Positions 46,991 to 59,178 of a DNA stretch of 64,000 nt are shown here, one piece after another. Source of the stretch: Sporobolomyces roseus (taxonomy: Eukaryota; Basidiomycota; Microbotryomycetes; Sporidiobolales; Sporidiobolaceae); assembly GCA_016617785.1 (NCBI GenBank), contig JADILM010000010.1:434001-498000 (forward strand), given 5' to 3'. A program made the translations under genes and the position numbers. Each line of letters starts with the position of its first letter. Within the stretch, counting starts at the first letter, position 1. Below the pieces are notes generated by a model that was not told the origin of the DNA, ran no database searches, and saw only the letters and a program-made list of their open reading frames with translations.

Positions 46991-49900
46991 TTACTCGTTT
47001 GCGAAGGGGTTGAGAGCAGTAACCTTGAGGACGGGAGGAGATTTCGTCATGTCGGCCTATGTGAGAGCGAGAGGTCAGCGGACAAGTCAATGGGTAGAGT
47101 AGCGAAGAACAACTTACACTGATGATGACAGGAACTTCGTGAAGCTCAGAGATGGTTTGACAAGCATGTCCATCCTTCGTCGAGAGACCGTCAAACTTGA
47201 GAGGAGCGCGCTGTATTCGAAGCCAACGGTCAGTCGAAGAACACGCATAGATAAGCCAGTAACAACTCACATCTCGACTCTTGAGGTGTTGTTCGGTTGA
47301 TGCAGACTTCTTCTCAGCATCCGAGAAACCTTGAGCCGAATCATCTTGCTCATCCTCGTCATCGAAGAGACCCTTCTCGGCATCGGCTTGTTTACTCGAG
47401 GACTCCATCATCTTGGCGTGATGTTGAACTTGCGAGTGAAGACGAGCGAGGTGATCGTCTTGGTTGTTCTCGACGAGGTACGAAAGGACATCGACACCCT
47501 TCTTCCAGTAAATCGTAAGCGAGTTTGTGTGTTCGTCGTACATGAAGGACTGCACGAGAGAGAGCAAAGGCGTCAACATTCGTTTCATGAGTGAGGTGAA
47601 GATAGAGCTCACCTCAGTAGGCAAATCAGCGATTCGCAAACGTTTCTCGAGTTGACCGAATTCGGGAACGAGAACGTCGTAAGCTTGATCGAGGACACCG
47701 ATAACAGTCGCTGTTCGAATAACGGGACCGTAGCGCTTCGTCAAGTCGGCGATGAGAACGCAAAGGAACAAATGTTGCGATTGCTCTTGAGCGAGTCGAG
47801 CAGCCTCCTTCTTCGTGTTGCAGACTTGAGCGATCTTGGCGACAGTTTCGGTGTCGAGCGAGAACTTGAATTCTCCTCCAGCTCCTCCAGGACTCGACAA
47901 CGAGGCTTGCTGTTCGTGCTGGAGAATCGCTTCGAGTTGACGATGAACCATAACATCGGCGTAACGACGGATCGGGGAGGTGAAATGAGTGTAGAGGGGA
48001 ACACTGAGGGCGTAATGAGCGTACTTTGAGATGTCTAGAGATCCGGTACAGAAGTATTTCGCTCGTTGCATCGATCGAGTCGAGAGATGTTGGAGGGTGA
48101 GGCGTTCGTTCTTGTCGGTGACGGAAGTGAAAGACTTCATAAGAGCTCCAGATGAGCTACCATCAAGATCGAGACCGAGACGCTTCATGCGAGAGACGAA
48201 AGCCTCCTAAAAACCCGAAAGAGGTTAGAATGACGCGAAGACGGGCGAACTGCACAAACTTACGAGGCGACGGTCGACAGGAGCTTCATGACGACGGAGA
48301 AGAGCTTGATCCGGAAGACCAGAAGCGATTTTGCCAGCGACGGAAATGTTCGCGAGAAGCATGTACTGTTTTCGGGGAGTGAAGTCAGTCCTGATTCGCA
48401 ACAGAACGTGATAGACTGTCAGCTCACCTCTTCAATGAGCTCATTAGCTTCCTTGCGCTCGTAGGCTCTGCAGTCCTCTGGAAGACCGAATTCGTTGAGC
48501 GAGAAAGACACCTTGACGTTGTCGATTCGAAGGGCTCCGTTGTCAAAGCGGCGAGCACGGAGTTGCTTAGCGATATCCTGTATGCGCGACGGAGATGAGC
48601 GATGCTTTGCAAAGGGATCGAGAGGAAAGGAACTTACGCCGAGAGCCTTGATATCGGATTCAACCTCGTTTCGAAGAGTCTCATCCTCGATCTTTCCGTC
48701 AGGCAAAGGTCGACCCTCGATAACTTCCTGCGCGTTCGAGTAAGCGAGCTTGACCTTGGAGCTGTGAGGAAGGAGGGGACTTTGATCAGCATTCTGAGTT
48801 GTGCGGTCGATTGAGAGGTATTTGGAGCTTACTTGATGATAGTCTTTCCGAACCAGGTATCGAGGATCTTTCCTTCGGGGGTCATGGTGAAGATGACAGA
48901 GAAAGTGAGCTTGTCGGCTCCAGGGTTGAGCGAACAGAGCTCTTCACTGAGCGTGGGAGGAAGCATCGGAACCGCTCGTTGAACGAGGTAGACGGTGGTC
49001 GCACGCTTGCGAGCTTCACGATCGAGAGGAGTGTTGGCCTGTGTAAGCGAGAACTAGAATCAGCGAGGAGAGACGAGGAAAAGCGAAGTTGGGACAACTC
49101 ACCTTGACGAAATGAGAGACATCAGCGATGTGAACCCCAACTTCGTAAGTTCCGTCTTCGTTCTTGACGATGTGGAGAGCGTCGTCGAGATCTTTCGCAG
49201 TTTCGGGATCGATAGTGAAGACTCGGTGGGTTCGAAGGTCTCGTCGAACATCGGCTTGTGTTTCGCCTGTGAGAGCATCTTGAGTGGTCAGCGTCAACGG
49301 ACAGACACGGAGACTAAGCGAACGTGTACTCACGTTCAGGGATTGACCAAGGAGTGGGAGGGAGGCATTTGGCAACACTTTCCGAAAAGTCCTCGGCGGT
49401 GAAGTTGCAGTCCTTGAGAAGAGCGCTCGTTTCGGTTTCGATGTCGCCGATAGGTCCCAATTCCTCGACGAGTTGTCCGAAAGGGTGAAGAGAAGAGATC
49501 GGCCATCGCTTGATGCAGGCGACGAACAATCGGTCCGAATACTTCTCGGCGCGTTCGATGAAATCTGCTGGAGCTTGTTCGGTGGGAATGGCGATAAGAG
49601 GAACTCGTTTGTCGGTAGGTCGGAACCAGATGATCTTGGGAGGAGGACCAGAGTGACCATTCGAGTTGCCTCGAAGATCGACACCTTCACGTTCCCTTCG
49701 TTCGGCATCTTGCTTTTGTTGAGTCGCAGCAGAGGAGGGTCGAAGAACACCGAGCATTCCACTGAAGAGTTGGCCGGGAGCACGCTCGAGAACGGCGACG
49801 ACGTGACCAGCGAATTGAGGTTTCTGTTCGTCGTTAACTTCTTCCTCTTCGAAGAGGGTGAGACCTTGTCCTTCGACTTCCACGTCGTCCTTCTTCTTGT

Positions 49901-52253
49901 CGAGTTTACGCAAGTCTCGAGAAGCTCGAGGATCGAAAGAAGCTTGTTCTTCCTTTTTGCGTTTCTTCTCTTCCTTGTCTTTCTTCGTTCCCCAAACGTC
50001 GTCGACCTGAAAGTCAAGGAACAATCGCATCAGTACGACTCAGATGATGCGATTACGAATAATTGCTCACGTCAAGAAGTTCGACAGCCACGATATCACC
50101 TTCGAGAGCCCGATTGCGATCCTTCGAACCTGTGATATCGCTCAGAGTATAGTGAGTCTCGATTCAGACAGGATTAGAGTAGGAAAAGGGGCGTACCGCA
50201 GATATAGATATCAGAATCGAGAACATCGGTAGCGACATAGGCATCACTCCTATTCCTCTTGTTGACCCTGAGCGTTCCGATCACGAGTTTTCCGGCAGCA
50301 AGTAGAGGAGGAATACTAGCTTGAGGCAAGTAAGGAGCGAACAAACTCTTCCTCATTTGGTTGTTGTTGCCTCCTCCACCTTGATGAACGCTAGGTTGAG
50401 GAATTCCTCCTCCATAACCTGCCATCGCTAATTGACCAGGACCTCCTTGACCTCCGGGACCAATTTGGGACATTCCGAAAGAAGGGACTCGAGAGTGACC
50501 GGCAGAGGCTCGGTAAGTCGCGAGTTGCTGGAGGTGAGATTGAGCCTCGGCGAGATTCGCAGTGTTCGATTGATCTATACGAAATCATGTCATCAGTATT
50601 CGGAGATCAGCGAGAGATCAGGAAAAGAGTGAGCGTACTAGGAGTCCAAGTCCAACCACCTAAAGAAGAAACGCTACCACTCTGCTTCCTGTGGTGACCT
50701 CCTCCTCTTCCTTGTCCAGGCGAGTTCTCTCCCCATCCTCCATACTCGACTTCGTCGTTGCGTTGCTGCTGCTGAGATCGATTGTTGGGAGGGAACGTGA
50801 AACCACCTTGTTGATTCTGAGACTGGTTTTGAGATTGACCTTGACCTCCCGAAGAACCGAAAGTGAATCCTCCAGTCGATCCAGCGAATCCACCTCTCGA
50901 GTTTGATCCGATAGGAGGAGATTGAGATTGTGAAGAAGGTGGACCAGCGGTGGTGGGAACGGAGATCCTTCGAGCGTGAGCTTGTTTCCCTCCCTGAGTT
51001 TGAGTTTGGGTTTGAATCGGTTGACCGAATTGTCCTCCTTGTCCGAATTGACCCATCGCTCCACTACCTTGGTTCGAAGGGATTCGTCGATGTTGATTCT
51101 GAGAACCAGTGGATCCGATTCTAGGAGAAGTCGAAGAATCTTGTCCTTGCTGTTGTTGAGTGACTTGAACGAGATTCGCTTGCATGTCGCCGAATCGAGC
51201 CATCAACGATTCTTGCTGAAGTTTGAGACTCGCGAGTTGTTGTTGAATCGCCATTTGTTCGGCGATAAGTTCAGTTGCGTTCGCTCCATTCGATCCTCCT
51301 CCCATTTGAGCTGCGAATCCTCCTACTCCGGTCCCACCTCCGACTGAACCACCGAGTTGAGCGAGTTGTCGTTGCAATTCGAATTGCTGTTGTGCTTGCA
51401 TCTGCAAGTATTGTTGCTGTTGTTGAAGGGACTGTTGAGCGGGGAACGCAGAAGTAGGGGAAACGGCGTTGACGGTGAATCCTCCTCCACCACCTCGGAA
51501 TGGGGAAGGATCTTCGAAGAGAGAAGTGTTCTGTTGTTGCTGCTGAGGGAGAGGGAAGCCGTTTCCGTTGTTGGGAGAATTGGGGAGTCCAGTCATGAGA
51601 TCGAAACGAGAAGCGGTAGGAGTGATGAGTCCTTCATCCATCATGTCGTGGATAGGGCCGAGAGTACCGGGAAGGAAACCTCCTGCGTTCGGGTTGAGAG
51701 CAGAGTGAGGATTGAGATTCGAGGAGACAGAGGGAGGAGGTGCGTTGATCGAAGGTAACGAAATCTGATGTCCCGAAGCGTTCTTGCGATGGGATTGTCC
51801 TCCTCCTCCTCCTCCAGTAGCTGAAGTACCTCTTGAGCGAGAAGGGGATCCGGCAGGAGATTGAGAAGAAGGGTTGATAGGGGAAGAAGAGTTGCTACCA
51901 CTCGAATCCTTCATTTCGTTGAGGAGTTTGTTGATGTTTGAGAGGTTCTCACTCGGTTGACTAGAATGTCCATCTCCTTCTTTCCTCTGCGTCGTCTCTT
52001 GACTACCTCGTCTAGCTCCAGCTCCTGAAGCTCCCGCACCTCGAGAGGGTCGACGTCCGTGAGATCCCCTTCCTCCAGTTGTGACCTCCTCACTTTCTCC
52101 AGGCGGAGGACTCTTGTTCGATGCGTTCGAGGCATTTCCTCCTCTTCCACCTGAGCGAGATCCACGATTTCCACCACCTCCTCCGCCACCACCAGAACGA
52201 TTCCTCGAAGGATTGTCGGGTTTCTTGTTTGTTTCGTTTGTTGGAGACGACAT
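46991..52253 (-). CDS. SSD1: Ssd1, RNB-family (RNase II/Dis3L2-like) mRNA-binding protein
   Basis: Start at 52253, TAA at 46991-46993, about twelve introns. The first ~530 residues are disordered: poly-Gly, Ser and Gln-rich tracts with many possible kinase sites. Cold-shock domains follow: [55 protein letters not shown], then [19 protein letters not shown] and [19 protein letters not shown], all strongly Ssd1-like. The RNB domain contains [30 protein letters not shown] and [19 protein letters not shown]. The tail ends [12 protein letters not shown]. Ssd1 binds mRNA 5' UTRs, is controlled by the Cbk1/NDR kinase, and affects cell-wall protein translation. Yeast Ssd1 is a pseudonuclease; here the acidic quartet D-x5-D-x-D-D looks complete. 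Confidence 0.92.
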
Positions 52254-53420
52254 GTTGCGTCTTCAGAGAGAGTGTGTTGTTCGATTCGATAGATTTGAAA
52301 GACTGTAAGCCAAGTGGGGGAAAAGAAGGAAGAAGGTCAGGATCGAAAGTACGGAAGTTTCGGTTGATGCTCCAAGGGTCAAGGGTCAATCAATCTATCC
52401 AACTGATCACGTATGACTTCGGAAACCCGTACTCTCCTTCAACTGAGCAGCAACGGTTCACCGGGTCAAAACACTTTGGACAATCAGTAGATCTCTTGTT
52501 TGTTCGGTTCCGAAGACGGTTTCGACTATCGACACCGCCACTCCTCCTTGCTACCACCTAGCCAGTGTGGTTCCGCTTGAGACTTGGCTGTAACCCTTCG
52601 CATGATATTGTAACGATGCCACGTCCTTTGATTTCCTTCCCTTTCTCCTCCCACTTCGGCTTCTGCTCCCACTCTGATCAGGAAGAGACACTCACTTAGT
52701 ACTCGGTTTTTGTAATAGATCCTATACTTGCACTAGCTAGCTGTAGATCGATAGAAGACAGGGTTCGAGCGATCAAGAGGAGAGAAGAAAGGGAAGTCGA
52801 TGGAAATAGATTGGACGCGACGTTGATGAGCAGAGAGGTGTAAGAGAGTAACAAGAGAAGAACGATGGAGTCAGTGAATGATCTAGAGGTGTGCAGAGAG
52901 TGAGATCGCTGAGATTGATGAGGAGTGACGTACAGTAGCAACTTGAAGCTAAACGAACGAGTCTCTGTAGGTTTGTCTACTACTGAGTGTTACTGTATGG
53001 GTGTTGATACTTGTGACAGCGTCTACTGGGTCTTGAGAAGCGGGGAGAGTTGCTGCGAGTGATCGGGAAGAAAGGGAAAGTGGAGAGAGCAAGGAGAGGA
53101 GTTGCTGAGGGTTAGCGTGTGGGTTCTTGTGTGTGTACTCTCGAGTATATCAGGTTGGTTGGTGTAACTAGATAAACTCGATAAAGATAGGGTGAAAGAG
53201 GAAGCGAGAGAGAGAAACGACGTTTGAGAACATTCGTCGTTTCGCAACATTCAATGTTGGAATTCACGGTAGTGTAGCACTCGGTATTTGATAGGGAGTT
53301 ATCGATTATCTGTACGCCTCCTCACGGCGTTCCAAGTGAAATTGGAGACCGCCGCAAATTTCGTGAATTTCGCGAGTCGATTCTACGAATCGCATTTCCG
53401 ACCTGCTTCCTCTCACTCTT
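52254..53420. promoter_or_regulatory. SSD1: SSD1 upstream region
   Basis: About 1.2 kb upstream of SSD1. Several small minus-strand ORFs (52941-52696, 53250-53023) could be upstream ORFs in a long leader, which is only a possibility. No recognisable gene. Confidence 0.35.
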
Positions 53421-54097
53421 GTGTTGATCTCGGTAGCGTTACCTTGCGACTTCGACGTTGGAATGCTCTGGAAGTCAGCTCAGTACTCAGCCCCACTTCG
53501 ATGCAATTCAGGGAAAAAACTTGTCTCCTCTCTTTCTCTCCTTTCCTTCACTCATTCGACTCGAAACTCCTTCAAGACGTCAATCGACACTCTTAAGAAC
53601 ACTCATTCGATCACGGTCAAAGCTTATACCACCTACAGAGCTCGCTTCGCCTCGAATCGCATTCTTCAGCCGGTGATCACGAGGACACGGTACCTCAAAA
53701 CCCCAACTTCACCTTACAGCTCTACGACTGGAGGAGAGTATACAGCACCCGAGCTCGACCATCGCTACACTCGCTCGCATCTGCAGTCAAAAGGCTTCAC
53801 TCGTCTAGGCACTCGTCGCTTCGCAACTTGCAAAACTCGAAACTTCATCTCGCTCGCTTCGGACATGGATCAATCGATACTAGCTCGATCGAATCATGCT
53901 CAGACGGATGCAGCGATCAGAGATTTGTACCCTGGATGGAATGAGACAGGGAATATTTCGTTCAGAATCGTCGTCGTCGTCGTCGTCATTTCGTGCTTTG
54001 TGAGTTGATACTCTTTCTGTCCTTTCGCTTTCATAGCTGATATTTTAAAGTACAGGCTTATCTCTTTCCTCGCTTGCTGTTGAAGCTGCCGACGTGA
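53421..54097 (+). CDS. Doubtful hypothetical ORF with a poly-valine stretch
   Basis: An open frame of 193 codons from 53421 to 53999 ends at a good donor (GTGAGT). A CTGAT branch and TACAG acceptor follow, and the second exon (54056-54097) adds AYLFPRLLLKLPT and a stop in phase. The content is Ser/Thr/Arg-rich (YTTYRARFASNRILQPV, HLQSKGFTRLGTRRFATC) and resembles no family. The end has a Val run (RIVVVVVVISCF) made by a GTC microsatellite at about 53968-53987. The splice signals argue for transcription, but this may simply be a leader of the MFS gene that starts 166 bp downstream. Low confidence. Confidence 0.25.
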
Positions 54098-54263
54098 AGG
54101 GATGCCGTTTTTGGTTTTTTTTTCGGTTTACCGCTTTCTTTTTGACAAGCAAAAAGCGATCTCTCCCGTCTCTCTCTTTCCTTCTCTCCCTCCAGTACAT
54201 ACGTTATCTCTAGATTCTCGACATAACCAGCCTCCTTGCATAGACAGCAAAGCAGAAGTATAG

Positions 54264-56219
54264 ATGGTTCCCTCGAATTCATCCTCCTCGACTTCCTCGG
54301 TTTCGCACGCGTCAATTTCGGATTCTCCTATCTCTACACCTCTCTACACTTCCAACTCTTTCGATTCCGTCAACACTCTCGCCCAGTCACCTTCTCCATC
54401 CCAAGACCACATCCACTTCTCGTCGACTGCGACTACTCCCTCACCTTCTCGACCTTTATCTTTCATCGAATCTTGTGAATACGATGGACCTACTCGAGTT
54501 GGATCACCGGTACACTTTGACAGTGAGAAGGAGAAGGAGACAATGAAGGGAGAGGATGTGGAAAGTAAACGAGGAGAAGAAGTAACGATGAAAGTTGTTG
54601 ACGAATTTCCTGAGGGAGGCTTAAGAGCTTGGTTGGCACTGGCGGGCAGTACCCTCGTACTCACCTGCACGTTCTCCATCTCGAATTCGTTTGGAACTTT
54701 CCTCAACTACTACAAGCAGGTAAGCTTTCTTTTCCGTATTTTGTGCAAAATCTCTCAACTTCGTAGTAGCTGATTACGATCATCTCCCCTACAGCATCAA
54801 CTCGTCGCATACGATACATCAAAGATCAGTTGGATTGGATCGTCGCATCTCTTTATTACTTTCGGTTCAGCTTTCCTCGCAGGTGTTCTTTTCGACAAAG
54901 GATAGTAAGGTCGAATTCTCCCTCTCACATATCTCCCGTTCTTTGTTGATCCACCTCGACGAATCAATAGCTTCCGATATCAACTGGCTTTCGGTTCTAT
55001 CTTCTGGATCATCGGAATGAGTTGCCTGTCAATCTGCGAAAGCTTTATCGAAATCTTCCTCTGCCATTCTCTTTGCATGGGTGTACGTCGCGCTCTCACT
55101 CCCTCGCACGAACGTACGCTGATACAACTCTATCCTACTCACAGATCGCACTCGGTGCCATGTTCTCTCCTTGTTTATCGGTCCTCGGTACTTATTTCCA
55201 AAGGAAACGAGCTTTCGTCGTCGGAATCGCCGCTTCAGGCACAGCTGTCGGAGCAGTCGCTTTCCCCATCATGCTCGAACACCTCTTCGTTCAAGTCGGA
55301 TTCAAGTTGGCTATCCTCTACCTCGCTATTCTCCAACTCGTCGTCCTTTGCATCGCAAACCTCATCACTCGACCTCGCAAAGTTCTCGCCTCGACCTCAC
55401 CCGTCCCCCGACCACCACTTGTTCCAGTACTTCTCAAGATCGCTCGTCAACCTTCCGCATGGCTCGTTTGCCTCGGTACTTTCGGAGTCATGATCTGTCT
55501 CTTTATTCCTCTTTTCTACGTCGTCGCTTACGCGCGAGATGTAGCAAAGAACGAACTCCTCGCCGACTACGCTGTACGTTTTCCTTCGCTTTCTACCCAA
55601 ACTCGACAACAGGCTGACGAATTCATTACGGACGCAGCTCGCAATCATCAACGCAACCGCTTTCTTCGCTCGTATCGGTGCTGGCCTCGTCGCTGATCGT
55701 ATAGGAGTATTCAACACTGCTTTACCCCTCGCAATCCTCGTCGGAGTCATGACGTTTGCTCTGTGAGTCGGCATATTCAATTTTACAAGTTTGAAGATCC
55801 GTTTCTGACTTTTCTTCCTATCTTCAATAGTCTCGGCGCAACCTCTACTGGTTCTCTTGTAGCGTTCCTTGTACTATTTGGTGTTGCGCAAGGTGGCTAC
55901 ATCAGCTGCTCTGCGTCGACGTTCATGGCACTCAGCGAAGACATCTCTGAGATTGGGTAAGTTTTCTTCCTTTCTGCTTACGAAGAGTCTCAAAACTGAC
56001 TCTATGTTTGACTGCAACAGACTCCGAAGTGGTGTCGGATTCTTCTTTATCGCTCTCGCATCGCTCATCGGATCTCCGGTGGCAGGTGCTCTTCTCAAAG
56101 CAACCGGAGGCTATACTGCGGCCTGTTCATTCGGAGGTGGATGTGCTCTCGTCGGCTGTGGATTGTTGGCATTAGGTCGATTGACTCAGGTGCGAAGGAG
56201 GGGTACTCAGTGGGTATAG
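54264..56219 (+). CDS. MFS monocarboxylate-type transporter (complete copy)
   Basis: ATG at 54264, stop at 56217-56219, seven introns or so. The N-terminus is a cytosolic Ser/Pro-rich tail of ~115 residues. The membrane part opens with FPEGGLRAWLALAGSTLVLTC, the typical first segment of fungal Mch/MCT-like carriers, and continues with SKISWIGSSHLFITFGSAF, QLAFGSIFWIIGMSCLSI, IALGAMFSPCLSVLGTYFQR, VGIAASGTAVGAVAFPIML, LVCLGTFGVMICLFIPLFYV, FARIGAGLVADRIGVF, LGATSTGSLVAFLVLFG and GVGFFFIALASLIGSPVAG. About 12 membrane segments fit. The RKRAFVVGIAASGTAVG loop is family-typical. The substrate is probably a monocarboxylate or related acid, but this is unproven. A partial copy lies at 58096-59178 beyond the second reductase. 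Confidence 0.9.
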
Positions 56220-56403
56220 ACTTTTTCTCGTTACTAGACTAGAATCACCTAGAACAGACTTCTGTTGCAGTATCGCGGTACAGACTTGTTGAATTATTAT
56301 CACTATCTCTCTCCTTGACACAGCTTGAGTCTGAGAGCAAACCAAGGAAGAAATTGCACACGGTAACAGATCAAGCTACGAAAGACAAAGAACGAAGTAA
56401 AGA

Positions 56404-57798
56404 TCAAGCGACAGCTGCAACAGTTTGTTTAAGGGTTTCTTCTAGAGATACCCACCCGTCTTGACCAAGTTGCTTGAGGACTGCGAGAGCGGGAGAATCG
56501 TCGTAGGACCGAACAGCTTTGGGCACGTTTTGAGGGTTTTCGTAGAATCTCTTGTCGGGATGAAGCATGCGGAAAGTGTCGAGAATGTCGGCCCAGTTGA
56601 CTGGGTGAGCAGTAGCGATCAGACGCCTCTCTTTGACGTCCGGAAGGAGGAGAGCCCCGATGTGAAGACGAGCGATGTCGGCAACGTCGACGATCGAAAC
56701 TGTTCACAAAGTCCTCAGTCAAGCGCAACTCAGGCTACAACAGCGATCAAACTCACGAGTTGGGACAAAGGAGAGAAGTGCGTTGCTTTGGTTGAGGAAT
56801 AAGCCTTGAAGCATGCCAGCAGTCGATTCTGCTTCTCCAATGAGCGATTCACCACTACAGAAAGCAGGGTTGACCTGCAAAACAGATGATCTTGTCAGTC
56901 CTAACGAAAGGATTGGAGCAGTCAAGTAATGTGACGCACGACGTTGAGAAAGAAGGAAGGCTGCCGAAATCAAGAAGAGTCAGCTTCGCATGCGAAACTC
57001 GAAACGAGCTCTGAAATCAAGCTTACCTTGTTCTCCTCTACGAACTTCCATGCCTCGAGTTCCGCAAGAGTCTTGCTTGCGGCATAAACCATATATCCCT
57101 TCTCGGGAGCGTCATCGGCGAGAGTTCTAGCAGCATCAATGCTGTCACGATAGAATTCCTTTTCGCCCAAGATGCGACCGTCTTCGGTGTTCGACCCACT
57201 CCCCACAGCCGAGACGGAGGAGGTTAGGACAAAGCGTTTGACGGAGGGAGTCTTCGATGCAGCGCGAAGAGCGTTGAGAGTTCCTTGAACCGCGTCCGCA
57301 ACGACTTCGTCGAATTTGGGTGCCATGCTCACATTCGATGCGATATGAGCTACTCCATCGACACCTGCACAAGAGCCTTAGAGTCAGTATTGCTACGGAC
57401 GTCGAGAGTGAATGCTTACCCTTGATAGCTTCGTCGTAAGCACCCGATTTGAGAATATCGGGAACCTCGACGAATTCGAATTGTTGAGGAAACTTGCTGT
57501 CCCATCTCTTTTGATACTTCTCGAGCTTTGCTTGAGATCGAGCAGCACCTCTAACTTTGTAGCCTAGCTCGAGGAGTTGATCGATGACATGGGAAGCAAC
57601 GAAACCTGCGAAATTTCGGGTGAGGTCAGTTTCAATGAGCTTGGCGAGGGGTCGGACAAATGAAGGTTACCGTTGGCACCCTGTACAGCTCACGAGGATG
57701 GTCAGCTCGTATAGGGAACGAGGGAAAGAAGGATGAAGACTGACGGTGACGAGGATGAGAGAACCTTTAGGGAGAACAGCGTTGTCGATTCGAACCAT
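56404..57798 (-). CDS. NADPH-dependent reductase, Gre2/DFR-like (copy 2)
   Basis: Start at 57798, TGA at 56404-56406. Same exon plan as copy 1: LPKGSLILVT, then the cofactor-loop exon and FEFVEVPDILKSGAYDEAIK, then MAPKFDEVVADAVQGTLNAL, FVLTSSVSAVGSG with catalytic Ser, YAASKTLAELEAW (YxxxK) and VNPAFCSGESLIGEAES. It ends LKQTVAAVA. It lies between the complete MFS gene and its truncated copy, converging with the former. Divergence from copy 1 is uneven: low in the cofactor-loop exon and its flanking intron, higher in the second half. The catalytic residues are kept, so it is probably functional. Confidence 0.85.
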
Positions 57799-58095
57799 CG
57801 TGATGGAGTTTCTCAAAGGTAATGAAGGCGACGAGAGCTGAATGAAACGAGGAAGAAAGACAGAATGCAGCGACACTTTTCTTCGAAAAAGCACGCTCCC
57901 ATTGCTTACGCCGCTTACTCATCTCATGTCCGAATACGCTCGCTGTCCGAGCGCGAAGAAGGAGAGGAGCTCGTCTGATCAATCAATTCCGAATGAGCAC
58001 GGCCGAATGCTGAGGAAGCAACCCCCTGCGAGATCTAAAGTCCGCAATACCTGAAATGAGTTCAACAAACACTGGTATCGTGCGAAGCTGGTGAT

Positions 58096-59178
58096 GTGTT
58101 GGCAAAGCTCGTACATTTTGACAGTGAGAAGGAGAAGGAGACAGCGAAGGGAGAGGAGAAGGATATGGAGAGTAAGCGAGAAGAGGAAGTAACGATGAAA
58201 GCTGTTGACGAATTTCCTGAGGGAGGCTTGAGAGCTTGGCTGGCATTGGCGGGCAGTACCCTCTTCCTCACCTGCACGTTTTCAATCTCGAATTCGTTCG
58301 GAACCTTCCTCAACTACTACAAGTCGGTAAGCTTCCTTTTTCCTTTTTCGAAAATTCCCTCAACTTCACAGAGCTGATAGCGATCATCTCCTCAACAGCA
58401 TCAACTCGTCGCATACGATACATCAAAGATCAGTTGGATTGGATCGTCTCATCTCTTCATTACTTTTGGTTCAGCTTTCCTCGCAGGTGTTCTTTTCGAC
58501 AAAGGATAGTAAGTGCAAGTTCTCCCTCTCACACGTCTCCCGTTCTTTGCTGACCCACCTCGACGAATCAATAGCTTCCGATATCAATTAGCATTTGGTT
58601 CGATCTTCTGGATTATCGGAATGAGTTGCCTGTCAATCTGCGAAAGCTTTATCGAAATCTTCCTCTGCCATTCTCTTTGCATGGGTGTACGTCGCGCTCT
58701 CACTCCCTCGCACGAACGTACGCTGATACAAATCTACTCGCATATCGCACTCGGTGCCATGTTCTCTCCTTGTTTATCGGTCCTCGGTACTTATTTCCGA
58801 AGGAAGCGAGCTTTCGTCGTCGGAATCGCAGCTTCAGGCACCGCTGTTGGAGCGGTCGCTTTCCCCATAATGCTCGAACACCTCTTCGTTCAAGTCGGAT
58901 TCAAGTTGGCTATCCTCTACCTCGCAATTCTCCAACTCGTCGTCCTCTGCATCGCAAACCTCATCACTCGACCTCGCAAAGTTCTCGCCTCGACCTCTCC
59001 CATCTCCCGACCACCACTCGTGCCAGTACTCCTCAAGATCGCTCGTCAACCTTCCACATGGCTCGTCTGTCTCGGTACTTTCGGAGTCATAATCTGTCTC
59101 TTTATTCCTCTTTTCTACGTCGTCGCCTACGCGCGAGATGTAGCAAAGAACGAAGTCCTCGCCGATTACCGAAGCTGA
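58096..59178 (+). pseudogene. Truncated MFS transporter copy with an exonised intron
   Basis: A partial duplicate of the MFS gene at 54264. Similarity begins abruptly inside exon 1 (after LAKL, at VHFDSEKEKE) and ends abruptly at the end of the large exon (VAKNEVLADY, then RS and a stop). The last five or so membrane segments and the first ~80 residues are missing. The first two introns are kept. The third is altered: its acceptor ACAG is replaced by GCAT (58737-58743). What is left is 57 bp with no stop that reads through in frame, adding 19 residues (VRRALTPSHERTLIQIYSH) after SLCMG. The reading frame is otherwise intact, so a truncated protein could still be made, but it should not work as a carrier. 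Confidence 0.75.
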
